Below are positions 42,843-50,806 of a DNA stretch of 60,623 nt, in pieces. The stretch's first letter is position 1; each line of letters opens with the position of its first letter. The translations under genes were made by a program, and so were the position numbers. Under the pieces are notes generated by a model that saw only the letters and a program-made list of their open reading frames with translations, had not been told where the DNA came from and searched no databases. This stretch comes from Micromonospora sp. ATA32 (GTDB lineage: Bacteria; Actinomycetota; Actinomycetes; Mycobacteriales; Micromonosporaceae), in assembly GCA_016802835.1 (NCBI GenBank), contig JAEVHO010000001.1:1-60623 (forward strand). Direction: 5' to 3'.

Positions 42843-43104
42843 CCTCGCCGCCGTGCCGCAGCCGGGCGACCACGAGACCCGGCGAATCTGGACCTACCGC
42901 CGGGACACCTGGGACCCGGCCTGGCACCACAAGCTCGGCGTCCCGTACCGGGGCGGCGACGAATGGGGCCGCCGGACCGTCGTCGTCGGACTGTGGTTCG
43001 TCGGCTACGTGGTGTGGGCGTGGCGGACGTGCTGGTGCCGGGAGTGCCACGAGGTACGCGAGCAGACCTACCGCCACGCCGCACCCACCAACCCGACCAC
43101 CTGA
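42829..43104 (+). CDS. Small phage membrane-type protein with AVPQPGD leader
   Basis: 91 residues from GTG 42829 (GTG 42835 possible). Leader VTDLAAVPQPGDHETRRIWT, a hydrophobic helix (RTVVVGLWFVGYVVWAW) and a Cys-His end (CWCRECHEVREQ). The peptide AVPQPGD appears again in the gene at 43332, suggesting shared modules. Confidence 0.55.
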   Translation: MRVTDLAAVPQPGDHETRRIWTYRRDTWDPAWHHKLGVPYRGGDEWGRRTVVVGLWFVGYVVWAWRTCWCRECHEVREQTYRHAAPTNPTT

Positions 43105-43134
43105 CCGTCCCACGAACCAGAAAGAGAGATCGAG

Positions 43135-43335
43135 ATGAAGTTGCCCTGGGAAAACTCCGACTACCGGCGAGCCGCCGTCGCCCAGCACACCTGCTGCTAC
43201 CACGTGGCCGCAGCCAAGGCCGTGCTCGCCGATCGGGAGCGGGAGCTGCTTGACCTCAAGGGGCCGTGCAGCACCACCGGATGCCCGTTGCACTACGCCC
43301 ACTCCGGCCCGTGTCACCCCGTGGCCCAGCCGTGA
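43135..43335 (+). CDS. Small Cys/His-rich phage protein
   Basis: 66 residues behind AAAGAGAG. Cys and His residues are clustered (QHTCCYHVAAAKAV, GPCSTTGCPLHYAHSGPCH), a likely small zinc-binding protein. Overlaps the next gene's GTG start. Confidence 0.5.
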   Translation: MKLPWENSDYRRAAVAQHTCCYHVAAAKAVLADRERELLDLKGPCSTTGCPLHYAHSGPCHPVAQP

Positions 43336-44090
43336 CCGTTCTCGCCGCCGTGCCGCAGCCGAACCCGATGTACGACCCTGCATGCGACCGGTCCAAGCCG
43401 ATCCCCGGCGCGGGCTGCGCGCGCGGAATGTTCACCTGCCGCTACCCGGAGTGCACCTTTCCCGATGCCGCCCCATCGCAGCGACCGACCGTCGCCGTGC
43501 CGCAGCCGGGCGACCGCCTCGCCCGGTTCGGCCAACGGGTCCGCGCTCTCCGCGAAGCCGCCGGACTCAGGCAGGCGGACCTCGCCGCCAAGGTCGGGCT
43601 CGCCCGGACGAGCATCGCCAACATCGAGGCGGGCCGTCAGGACACCACCGTCACCGTGCTCCTGGCGCTCGCGGACACGCTCGACACCACCGTCGGTGCT
43701 CTGCTCGGTGACGAGCCCGGGCAGCCGACCGTGCCGATCTCGCTGCTGAGCCGGATCGCCGGCCAGCAGCGGCGCATCGCCGGGACGCTCGCCGAGGCGG
43801 GCGAGCTGGTGCTGCGGCTGTCTCAGGACGCCGATGAGATGCGTGCCCGCATGGACGCGCTCGGAAAGGACCAGCCGCGCACCCCGACCCCGTGGGAGCG
43901 CCGGGCTGCCGCGACCGGTGGCGGTCCCTGCTCGACCTGCGGGGAGCCGTTCTACACCCACGTGTGTCTGACGTGCTCCCCGGACAGCCAGACGCCCGGA
44001 CCTGGGTGCCACAACTGCCGCCGCACCGGCATGGACCAGACGCCCTGCCTGCCGCCCAAGACTGCACCTGCCGAAAGGGCACCGAGATGA
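43332..44090 (+). CDS. XRE regulator with zinc-finger end
   Basis: 252 residues. After a Cys-bearing leader (AVPQPNPMYDPACDRSKPIP) the XRE helix-turn-helix is at residues 60-115 (ALREAAGLRQADLAAKVGLA, RTSIANIEAGRQDTTVTVLL). A helical linker follows, and the C-terminus has a Cys pair module (CSTCGEPFYTHVCLTCSPDS, CHNCRRTG). Probably a DNA-binding regulator of the late or accessory region. Confidence 0.75.
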   Translation: MTVLAAVPQPNPMYDPACDRSKPIPGAGCARGMFTCRYPECTFPDAAPSQRPTVAVPQPGDRLARFGQRVRALREAAGLRQADLAAKVGLARTSIANIEAGRQDTTVTVLLALADTLDTTVGALLGDEPGQPTVPISLLSRIAGQQRRIAGTLAEAGELVLRLSQDADEMRARMDALGKDQPRTPTPWERRAAATGGGPCSTCGEPFYTHVCLTCSPDSQTPGPGCHNCRRTGMDQTPCLPPKTAPAERAPR

Positions 44091-44275
44091 GCGACGACCA
44101 GACCCCGCCGAAGTTTGAGATCGGCGACACCGTGGACATCACCTTTCGCGAGGCCGTCGTGACCAACGTCGCCAAGAACGGAGCGATCGAGGTTCAGAAC
44201 GCCGGCCCGTCGTTCTGGGTCCACCCGAACGACAAGGACACCCAGATCGAAAAGCTTTGGTCGGAGAAGCCGTGA
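44087..44275 (+). CDS. Small hypothetical phage protein
   Basis: 62 residues. Strand-rich small barrel-like sequence (FEIGDTVDITFREAVVTNVA, IEVQNAGPSFWVHPN), similar to short KOW/SH3-type domains. Overlaps the next GTG. Confidence 0.5.
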   Translation: MSDDQTPPKFEIGDTVDITFREAVVTNVAKNGAIEVQNAGPSFWVHPNDKDTQIEKLWSEKP

Positions 44276-44670
44276 CGAGCGACAAGGCGTACACCGACGC
44301 CGACGTCGAGCTGGTCGCCCGGTGGTTCCGACGCTGGCTCGGCGCGTCGACCATTCGCCAGCGTGACCGCGACTGCGCCGTCGAGATCCTGTCCGCCCTC
44401 GCCGTCGCCGGCCGGATACTGCCCGGCGACGGCGCGGTCGCGATCGAGTGCGACATCGACTGGATCGATGTGCGGGGCGACGGCCGACACGCGCAGGCGA
44501 AGTCTTACGCCTGGAAGCCGGAGGAGTACGACCGTCTGCTGGCCAAGGAGATCCACGCGGCCGCACAGTTCCACCGTGCGCCGGTGAAGATCCGGAAGCG
44601 CTCGGTGGCGGCGTTCGGGGACGGGTCGAAGCTGGTCGGGCCGTGGCAGCCGGTTGAGGTGCCGCTGTGA
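44272..44670 (+). CDS. Accessory phage protein, paralogous N-terminus
   Basis: 132 residues from GTG 44272. Starts DKAYTDADVELVARWFRRWL, closely like the start of the 267-residue protein at 42039. The rest differs (SALAVAGRILPGDGAVAIEC). Unknown function; the shared N-terminal module is probably a small recruited domain. Confidence 0.55.
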   Translation: MTSDKAYTDADVELVARWFRRWLGASTIRQRDRDCAVEILSALAVAGRILPGDGAVAIECDIDWIDVRGDGRHAQAKSYAWKPEEYDRLLAKEIHAAAQFHRAPVKIRKRSVAAFGDGSKLVGPWQPVEVPL

Positions 44671-44900
44671 GCCGCGAGTACCTGACCGCGGCGGAGGTCG
44701 CCGCCATCACCGGCCTCGACCCGCGCTCCGTGGCCGAGTGGGCGCGCGCCCACCACATCCGCCCCACCACCGTCGGCGGCCAGGTGCTCTACCCGGCCGC
44801 CCTGACCCGACACCAGCACGCCCGTGACGTCCGGATCGCCCGGGCTGCCGCCGAGGCCCTGCGGCTGCGCCGCTGGGTCGCCCGAGCCCTGATCGCCTGA
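44667..44900 (+). CDS. MerR/excisionase-type helix-turn-helix protein
   Basis: 77 residues. The first 45 form a helix-turn-helix of the MerR/excisionase type (LTAAEVAAITGLDPRSVAEW then ARAHHIRPTTVGGQVLY). Overlaps the previous gene by GTGA. A regulator is likely. Confidence 0.65.
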   Translation: MSREYLTAAEVAAITGLDPRSVAEWARAHHIRPTTVGGQVLYPAALTRHQHARDVRIARAAAEALRLRRWVARALIA

Positions 44901-44908
44901 GGAGCACC

Positions 44909-45115
44909 ATGACCCAGCCCATCGAGTACGACCCAAACCGGCATGACCCGCCGCCAGTGCTGGACGTGCACCGCGCCGCGCTGCAGGAGATCGACCGGGT
45001 CGTCGGCAACAAGCTGACGCTCGACGAGGACGACACCACCCGGCTGCGCGGCATCCTGTTCGCCGCCCTGTCCGAGGCTCACCTTCGCAAGCAGAACCCA
45101 CCCGCACAGCCCTGA
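44909..45115 (+). CDS. Small hypothetical phage protein
   Basis: 68 residues behind the ribosome site TGAGGAGCAC, the same word that precedes the next gene. Helical, acidic (LQEIDRVVGNKLTLDEDDTT). Function unknown. Confidence 0.5.
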   Translation: MTQPIEYDPNRHDPPPVLDVHRAALQEIDRVVGNKLTLDEDDTTRLRGILFAALSEAHLRKQNPPAQP

Positions 45116-45124
45116 GGAGCACGC

Positions 45125-45439
45125 ATGCCCACAACCACCACCGCGCGGATACTCCGCTTCGAGGTGCCCGTGGATGACCGCTGGCACATCCTCACCCTGC
45201 CCGGCCCGATCGTCCACATCGCCACCCGTCGGCCCGATGTGGTGGAGGTGTGGGCCACCACCGACGGGTGCTACCCGCAGGAGCACGACCTGCGCGTCTA
45301 CGGCACCGGCGAGCCGTACCCAGCGGACTGCGGGAACGTCTGCCATGTCGGGACGGCGATCGCGCCGGGCGGCGCGCTGGTGTGGCACCTGATGCAGCGC
45401 GGACCCAACCGACCCGCCGACACGAAGGAGACCCTGTGA
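45125..45439 (+). CDS. DUF7352-like phage protein
   Basis: 104 residues. Family-like sequence RILRFEVPVDDRWHILTLPG, then VVEVWATTDGCYPQEHDLRV and GTGEPYPADCGNVCHVGTAI. DUF7352 proteins are small phage proteins of unknown role. Preceded by TGAGGAGCAC. Overlaps the next GTG. Confidence 0.7.
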   Translation: MPTTTTARILRFEVPVDDRWHILTLPGPIVHIATRRPDVVEVWATTDGCYPQEHDLRVYGTGEPYPADCGNVCHVGTAIAPGGALVWHLMQRGPNRPADTKETL

Positions 45440-45732
45440 TCGTCACCGTCACCCCGACCATCGGCGACGGCACCGTCGTCCGCTGGTACCACGACAGCGC
45501 GCCACTCGACGCGCTTTCCCACATCGCCACGGTCAGCGCATCCCGCAACGGGGTGCTGATCAGCGGCTACCTGCACGAGGTGCCCGACGACGTGATGGCC
45601 GCCGCCAAGGAGGTGTGGCAGCAGCTGCAACGCGACCACAACGCCGACGTGCAGCACCTGGCCACCCACCGGAAGCGGCGCATGTTCGGCCCGTACGAGC
45701 CGATCACCGAGGCGCAGGAGACTCGAGGATGA
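45436..45732 (+). CDS. Small hypothetical phage protein
   Basis: 98 residues from GTG 45436. Strand-rich first half (IVTVTPTIGDGTVVRWYHDS), helical second half (VMAAAKEVWQQLQRDHNADV). Overlaps the next gene by ATGA. Unknown. Confidence 0.5.
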   Translation: MIVTVTPTIGDGTVVRWYHDSAPLDALSHIATVSASRNGVLISGYLHEVPDDVMAAAKEVWQQLQRDHNADVQHLATHRKRRMFGPYEPITEAQETRG

Positions 45733-46028
45733 CGACCAACGTGAACGCGGCGACCGAGCGGGAGCCCGGCGAGGCCGAGATCCGCACCTGGGAGGACCTG
45801 CGCGCCAGCGGCCTGCTGTGGCTGATCAACCGGCAGGTGTTCCACCCCCGCGGATTCTCCCTCGCCTTCGTCCAGTGCGATGGGCAGATCGCCGGCTGGC
45901 GGCTGCTCGGGCACGGCCGGGAGCCGTGGGCGTTCGGCGGATCAGAGGATGAGTGGTTCGCAGCGGCCCAGGCAACGCTCGCGGCGCTTCCGGTGCCGCC
46001 ATCCCACCCCGGTGGGGGTGCCAGATGA
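45729..46028 (+). CDS. Small hypothetical phage protein
   Basis: 99 residues from ATG 45729. Contains IRTWEDLRASGLLWLINRQV and QIAGWRLLGHGREPWAFG, a pattern seen in several actinophage accessory proteins. Overlaps the next gene. Function unknown. Confidence 0.5.
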   Translation: MTTNVNAATEREPGEAEIRTWEDLRASGLLWLINRQVFHPRGFSLAFVQCDGQIAGWRLLGHGREPWAFGGSEDEWFAAAQATLAALPVPPSHPGGGAR

Positions 46029-46444
46029 GCACGCGACGCTTCGAACTGCACCGCGACCACGACGTGTCCGGGGTGTCCGGCACCGGTGTGGTCGCCGACG
46101 GCGTGCGGTGGCCCGACGGGTCGGTGTCGATCCGCTGGCGCGGCGAGCGGCCGTCGATCGTGTTCTGGCACTCCCTCGCCGACGCCGAGCAGGTGCACGG
46201 GCACGGCGGGGCGACCCGGTTCATGTGGCTCGACGACGGACCAGCGAACGACGACGCCGAGGCGCGCGGCTACGCCCGTGCAGTCGCAGTGCTGCGCGAC
46301 GACGAGCGGTACGACCACTGGTGGACGCGGATGACACCCGACCACCCGGAGTACGGCTACTGGCAGATTGGCCGCCGACACATGGCCGACTACCTGGAAA
46401 CGATCGCACGGGACGTGACGACGCCGGAGGCCGACCATGGTTGA
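46025..46444 (+). CDS. Hypothetical phage protein
   Basis: 139 residues. Trp/His-rich, with SIRWRGERPSIVFWHSLADA and YWQIGRRHMADYLETIARDV. Small globular protein of unknown role. Confidence 0.5.
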   Translation: MSTRRFELHRDHDVSGVSGTGVVADGVRWPDGSVSIRWRGERPSIVFWHSLADAEQVHGHGGATRFMWLDDGPANDDAEARGYARAVAVLRDDERYDHWWTRMTPDHPEYGYWQIGRRHMADYLETIARDVTTPEADHG

Positions 46445-46754
46445 CCTGCTCGCGTGGTGGCGGCGCCTGCTCGCTGAGCGCCGGAAGCCGGAGCGGTTCA
46501 CCGCGCCCGGCCCGCACGAGGTGGACCAACTGCGCCGGAAGCGTCTCTGCGAGTGGGTGCGCGCGAACGGCCTCGACCCGGACGACATCCCCGCCGACGC
46601 CGAGTTCGTCATTCACGACGGGCAGATCACCGTCGACGTCGTGGTCCGCGACGCCGACGGCAACACCATCCCGAGCAGCAGCGCACGCAACTCGGTGATG
46701 AAGACGAAGCGCACGGTCCCGCTGCTGGTGCCGTTCCCCAAGGAGTGGACGTGA
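46437..46754 (+). CDS. Small phage protein sharing a module with a later gene
   Basis: 105 residues. A basic N-terminus (LAWWRRLLAERRKPERF) and a WVRANGLDPDDIPADAEFVI segment that matches FLRANGIDPDTVLAHPAPNV in the 156-residue protein at 46977, both followed by a beta strand. The shared module is probably a small binding domain. Confidence 0.5.
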   Translation: MVDLLAWWRRLLAERRKPERFTAPGPHEVDQLRRKRLCEWVRANGLDPDDIPADAEFVIHDGQITVDVVVRDADGNTIPSSSARNSVMKTKRTVPLLVPFPKEWT

Positions 46755-46987
46755 GCGGACAGACGTTCGAGGAGTGGCGGGTCACCGGCGACCCGGGCGG
46801 CGGCTACCCGCCGTACGAGTTCACCTGGTCGCCTATGCGCAACCCGCACCTCGGCGACCCGGAGCGGGGCGCCCGAGGGTTTCTCGCCGCGATCGAATCG
46901 GTGGGCGGGAGATGGGCTGACGGCCCGCACCTGAGCCGCCGGACAGTGACGGTAACCGACTGGGAGGAAGTCACCAATGGCCAGTGA
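46751..46987 (+). CDS. Small hypothetical phage protein
   Basis: 78 residues from GTG 46751. Globular with EWRVTGDPGGGYPPYEFTWS. Overlaps both neighbours. Function unknown. Confidence 0.45.
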   Translation: MSGQTFEEWRVTGDPGGGYPPYEFTWSPMRNPHLGDPERGARGFLAAIESVGGRWADGPHLSRRTVTVTDWEEVTNGQ

Positions 46988-47447
46988 CCCGAAGGCTGAG
47001 CTGCGCGACATGATCGCCGAGAAGATCGACGAGAAGATGCGCACTGAGCGCATGGATGACCACTTCGACGGACAGGACTACGCCGACGCCGTGATGAGCC
47101 TGTTCACCGTCGACGAGGACTACCAGTCGATCGAAGACCAACGGCTCGGCAGCCCGACCACCACCACGATGTGGCATCGGCGGCTGATCGCCGCCACCGA
47201 CTGGCAGCCCACCACCGTCGAGCCGCCCGAGGTCCAAGCGCGCCGAGACGAGCGGGAGCGGGAGCGGTTCATGGCGTTCCTGCGCGCCAACGGCATCGAC
47301 CCCGACACGGTGCTCGCGCACCCGGCGCCGAACGTCGACATCGAGGCACGCCGGATCACCGTCACGCATTTCATCCTGAACGGCACCTACGTCGGCGGGT
47401 TCGAACGCACCTACCCGATGAAGGTCATGCCCGACACCGCGCCCTGA
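46977..47447 (+). CDS. Hypothetical phage protein
   Basis: 156 residues starting in the tail of the previous gene. Acidic helical N-terminus (LRDMIAEKIDEKMRTERMDD), then the shared FLRANGIDPDTVLAHPAPNV module and ARRITVTHFILNGTYV. End of the accessory cluster; an inverted repeat follows. Confidence 0.5.
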   Translation: MASDPKAELRDMIAEKIDEKMRTERMDDHFDGQDYADAVMSLFTVDEDYQSIEDQRLGSPTTTTMWHRRLIAATDWQPTTVEPPEVQARRDERERERFMAFLRANGIDPDTVLAHPAPNVDIEARRITVTHFILNGTYVGGFERTYPMKVMPDTAP

Positions 47448-47455
47448 ACGGCGAC

Positions 47456-47487
47456 GGTCCGGCACCCCCTCCCCGGGACGCCGGACC
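47456..47487 (+). terminator. Stem-loop after the accessory cluster
   Basis: An eight-base inverted repeat, GGTCCGGC (47456-47463) and GCCGGACC (47480-47487), with a 16-base C-rich loop, lies nine bases after the stop. No U-run follows, which is common for actinobacterial terminators. Function inferred. Confidence 0.4.
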
Positions 47488-47567
47488 GCCAACACCACCA
47501 CCGGCCGCAGCAAGCCACGGTGATCACCCGCAAGCGTACCGCCACAGCGCGAACGGAGATCCACCAC

Positions 47568-48601
47568 ATGGACAGCACCACCCACCCCGCGGACTGCGCC
47601 GTCTGCCACAAACGCGACCGCGAAACCGGCCTCGTCTGCGAACCATGCCGCCGCTGGCTACCCACCGCGCTGCGCAACATCCCCCAACTCGCCGACCGGC
47701 TCCGCGCCGAACTCGTGCCCACCCTCGACACCGACGAATGGGCACGCGACCCCATCGCCTGCCGGTTCGGCCTCGCCGCCGGCCCCGCCCCGTCCATCGC
47801 CCCCGACATGATCGTCACCGGCGCGACGGTGAAGCCCCCGCCCCCATCGACCTGCACATCCACGACCTGCTCGGCGACGTCATCCGAGACGGAGGCCGCC
47901 CCATCGACGTCACCGGCGACAACTGGATCCCCGCCAGCCGGCTCACCCCGGTCAACGTCAACCACGACCGGTTCCGGGTCACCGAATGGCTTGAGGAGAG
48001 CGACGACGGGACCACCACCATCCGCCGCGAAGGCCGCCACGTCAGGCAACGCCTCACCGTCATGGACCGGCAGGCACGCCGCGACGCCAACGGCCGCGCC
48101 GTGATGATCCCCGCCGGTGACCAGATCGGCGTGGTGCCCGTCGCCCAAGTCCTCGACCAGGAGGTGCGGGCGTGGATCGACGCCGGCGCGCCGGGCTCCC
48201 GCTACCGGCCCACCCCCACCATCCCCCACCTCGTGGACTGGCTGGACAAACGCCTCGACTGGGCGTGCGACCACTATGCCGGCATCGACGTGTTCGCCGA
48301 CGCCGTGCAGCGGGTGCGCGGGCAGATGATGGGCGCGCTGGGTGAGTTCGACGTTGAGGCCGAGCAGTGCGAGGGGGTGCCGTGCAGCCGCTGCGACCTG
48401 CGGATGCTGTTCCGCCGGCAGGACGGCACCGGGGATGTGGAGTGCCAGAACCCGGACTGCCTGAAGGTGTTCACGGTCGAGCAGTACCGGGACCTGGTCG
48501 CGTACGAGGCTGCGGAGGAACGCGCCCAGCGGGACCCCACCGAGGTGGCGGAGTTGATGCGGCTGCGGCCCCGCCGAACGGCTGATCTTCGGGCCGTGTG
48601 A
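47568..48601 (+). CDS. Cys-rich accessory phage protein, frameshifted
   Basis: ATG 47568 (GTG 47520 possible) begins with a zinc finger (DCAVCHKRDRETGLVCEPCR, W). The frame breaks near 47835-47845 at C runs; adding one C or removing two joins to PIDLHIHDLLGDVIRDGGRP and continues to a stop at 48601. The C-terminal domain has a second finger (CEGVPCSRCDLRMLFRRQDG, DVECQNPDCLKVF). About 340 residues if repaired. Probably a DNA- or metal-binding phage protein. Confidence 0.65.
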
Positions 48602-48675
48602 TCGTCCGCACTGGCGGAATCGCAGATCAGCATTTACGGTGGGCCGTGGCAGAGTCTGCCCACTGAACGTGACGG

Positions 48676-48704
48676 AGCCCCGCAGCCGACCTCGGCGCGG
48701 GGCT
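48676..48704 (+). terminator. GC-rich stem-loop before the structural genes
   Basis: AGCCCCGC (48676-48683) pairs with GCGGGGCT (48697-48704) around a 13-base loop and is followed by TTC. It lies in the 130-base gap between the accessory cluster and the packaging genes, a suitable place to separate transcription units. Confidence 0.5.
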
Positions 48705-48732
48705 TCGCCGTATCCAGCGCGGGGGTGACGGC

Positions 48733-49026
48733 GTGCGGCCGACGGCGGACCCGAACGCGAAGCTCACCGCCAAGGAGCTCGCTGTGGCGCTCGGTGTGTC
48801 CCCGCAGCTGGTGAACCGCTGGCACACCGACGGCTACCTCAACCGCGACGGGGAGCGGGTGTTCCTGTCGGAGGCGGGACGCAGCTGGCGGGGGCATCGG
48901 CTGTTCCGCTACCTCGACGGGGCGAAGGCCGAAGGGGCAACCCGCCGCTCACCGAAGTCGTTCCGCAAGCCGCGCGACTGGGCGGCGTTGGACCGGAAGC
49001 CCGCCAGCGAGCTGGCGACGCGATGA
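48733..49026 (+). CDS. Helix-turn-helix protein, possible small terminase subunit
   Basis: 97 residues from GTG 48733. The first 45 residues are a helix-turn-helix (NAKLTAKELAVALGVSPQLV, NRWHTDGYLN). The remainder is basic (RRSPKSFRKPRDW). Position directly before the large terminase fits a DNA-recognition subunit, but it is shorter than typical small terminases. Confidence 0.55.
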   Translation: MRPTADPNAKLTAKELAVALGVSPQLVNRWHTDGYLNRDGERVFLSEAGRSWRGHRLFRYLDGAKAEGATRRSPKSFRKPRDWAALDRKPASELATR

Positions 49027-49250
49027 CCACGTTCATCCCGAGGCCCATTAACCCGGAACGGGCGGCCCGCATCCGCGAGCACGCCATGCGGTGGTACGGC
49101 ATCAGCGAGCGGGAGGCGGGGCACATGCAGCGACCGGTGAAGGCGCGGCTCATCACCAACCTCGCCGCGCACTTCAAGGGCGCCCGGCAGGCGACCGTCG
49201 AGACGCGACGGATGGACGACGACAACGGGCCGACGCAGCCAGGGCGGTGA
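49023..49250 (+). CDS. Small hypothetical packaging-region protein
   Basis: 75 residues overlapping the previous gene by ATGA. Helical, basic (NPERAARIREHAMRWYGISE). Function unknown; sits between the helix-turn-helix gene and the terminase. Confidence 0.5.
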   Translation: MTTFIPRPINPERAARIREHAMRWYGISEREAGHMQRPVKARLITNLAAHFKGARQATVETRRMDDDNGPTQPGR

Positions 49251-49262
49251 TCGACGGCGGGG

Positions 49263-50783
49263 GTGAGCATGACCCTGCTCGACATTCGCATGGCGTGGGC
49301 CGAAGCCACCGACCGGTTCAAGCCGAAGCCACCCTCCCCCTACCTCGCCGACCCCGTCGGCTGGTGCCAGAACCGGCTTGGTGAACACCTGTGGTCCAAG
49401 CAGCGGGAGATCGCCGAGTCCGTGCGGGATCACCGGCGCACGGCCGTCAAGTCCTGCCACAACGCTGGCAAAAGCTGGATCGCCTCCCGGATTGCCGCGT
49501 GGTGGCTCGACACCCACCCGCCCGGCGAGGCGATCGTCGTGTCCACGGCGCCCACCTACAAGCAGGTCCACGCGATCCTGTGGGAGGAGATCCGCGCCGC
49601 CGCGAAGAAGGCCGCCGGCCGCGGCGACCCGCTACCCGGCCGGGTGTTGCAGTCGGACGAGTGGAAGCTCGACGACGGCACGTTGATCGGCTTCGGCCGC
49701 AAGCCGGCCGACACAGACGAGCACGGCTTCCAGGGCATCCACCGCCGGTACGTCCTCGTGATCCTCGACGAGGCGTGCGGCATCCCCGCGCAGCTGTGGA
49801 CCGCCGTCGAGGCGATCACCACGAACGCCGACTGTCGCATCCTCGCCATCGGCAACCCCGACGACCCGTCCACCGAGTTCAACGAGGTGTGCAAGCCCGG
49901 CTCCGGCTGGAAGATCATCGGCATCTCCGGCCTGGAGACGCCGAACATGACCGCCGAGCGGATCGCCGCGCAGCCCGGCCTGCCAGAGCTGTTCGAACGG
50001 CTGGGGTTGGGCCCGTCGACAGAGTTCGTGCCCGAGCAGCTGCGCCCGCTGATGCTGGACCCCGAGTGGGTGGCGGACAAGATGCGCCGCTGGGGTGTCC
50101 AGTCGCCCCGCTTCACCTCGAAGGTCCTCGGCGAGTTCCCGGAAATCGGCGAGGATGTTCTCATCCCGCCGGCGTGGATCCTCGCCGCGCAGGAACGCGA
50201 ATCCGAGCCCGGGCCGTGGGCGATCCTCGGTGTCGACGTCGCCCGCTACGGCTCCGACCGCACGATCCTGCTGCTGCGCCGCGGCCCGGTCGCCCGGATC
50301 GTCGGCGACCACGCCATGCAGGCCACCACCGACACCACTAGCAAGGTCATCCTGGCGAAGGATGAGCACCAGGTGGACGAGATCCGCGTGGACGGTGTCG
50401 GTGTGGGCGGCGGCGTCGTCGACCAGCTGCTGCAGCTCGGCCACGACGTGATCGACATGCAAGCCGGCAGCGGGGCGGTCGACTCGGAGCACTTCCTGAA
50501 CGCCCGCGCCGAGTGGTATTGGGCGCTGCGGGAACGGTTCGAGGCCGGCGACATCGACATCGACCCGGACGATGATGAGCTGGCCGCCCAGCTCGGGGCG
50601 ATCAAGTACAAGTACACGGCCCGGCAGCAGATCCAGATCGAGTCGAAGCCGGACATGAAGAAGCGTGGCCTGCCGTCTCCAGACAAGGCGGACGCGCTGA
50701 TGCTGACCGCCGCAGCGACGCCGCTGCCGGAGCAGATCGTCGAGGACGAAGACCAGGCTGACTTCCGCATCTCGACGTACTGA
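49263..50783 (+). CDS. terL: Phage terminase large subunit
   Basis: 506 residues. ATPase: Walker A in VKSCHNAGKSWIASR, Walker B in YVLVILDEACGIP, coupling segment CRILAIGNPDDPSTEF. Nuclease: RNase-H-like first strand AILGVDVARYGSDRTI with the catalytic Asp, and later acidic positions (VDEIRVDGVGVGGG). The motor cuts and pumps DNA into the prohead. The GTG start is followed two codons later by an ATG. Full length for the family. Confidence 0.95.
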   Translation: MSMTLLDIRMAWAEATDRFKPKPPSPYLADPVGWCQNRLGEHLWSKQREIAESVRDHRRTAVKSCHNAGKSWIASRIAAWWLDTHPPGEAIVVSTAPTYKQVHAILWEEIRAAAKKAAGRGDPLPGRVLQSDEWKLDDGTLIGFGRKPADTDEHGFQGIHRRYVLVILDEACGIPAQLWTAVEAITTNADCRILAIGNPDDPSTEFNEVCKPGSGWKIIGISGLETPNMTAERIAAQPGLPELFERLGLGPSTEFVPEQLRPLMLDPEWVADKMRRWGVQSPRFTSKVLGEFPEIGEDVLIPPAWILAAQERESEPGPWAILGVDVARYGSDRTILLLRRGPVARIVGDHAMQATTDTTSKVILAKDEHQVDEIRVDGVGVGGGVVDQLLQLGHDVIDMQAGSGAVDSEHFLNARAEWYWALRERFEAGDIDIDPDDDELAAQLGAIKYKYTARQQIQIESKPDMKKRGLPSPDKADALMLTAAATPLPEQIVEDEDQADFRISTY

Positions 50784-50806
50784 CGTTTGCAGGGGGGTGC
50801 AGGGCC

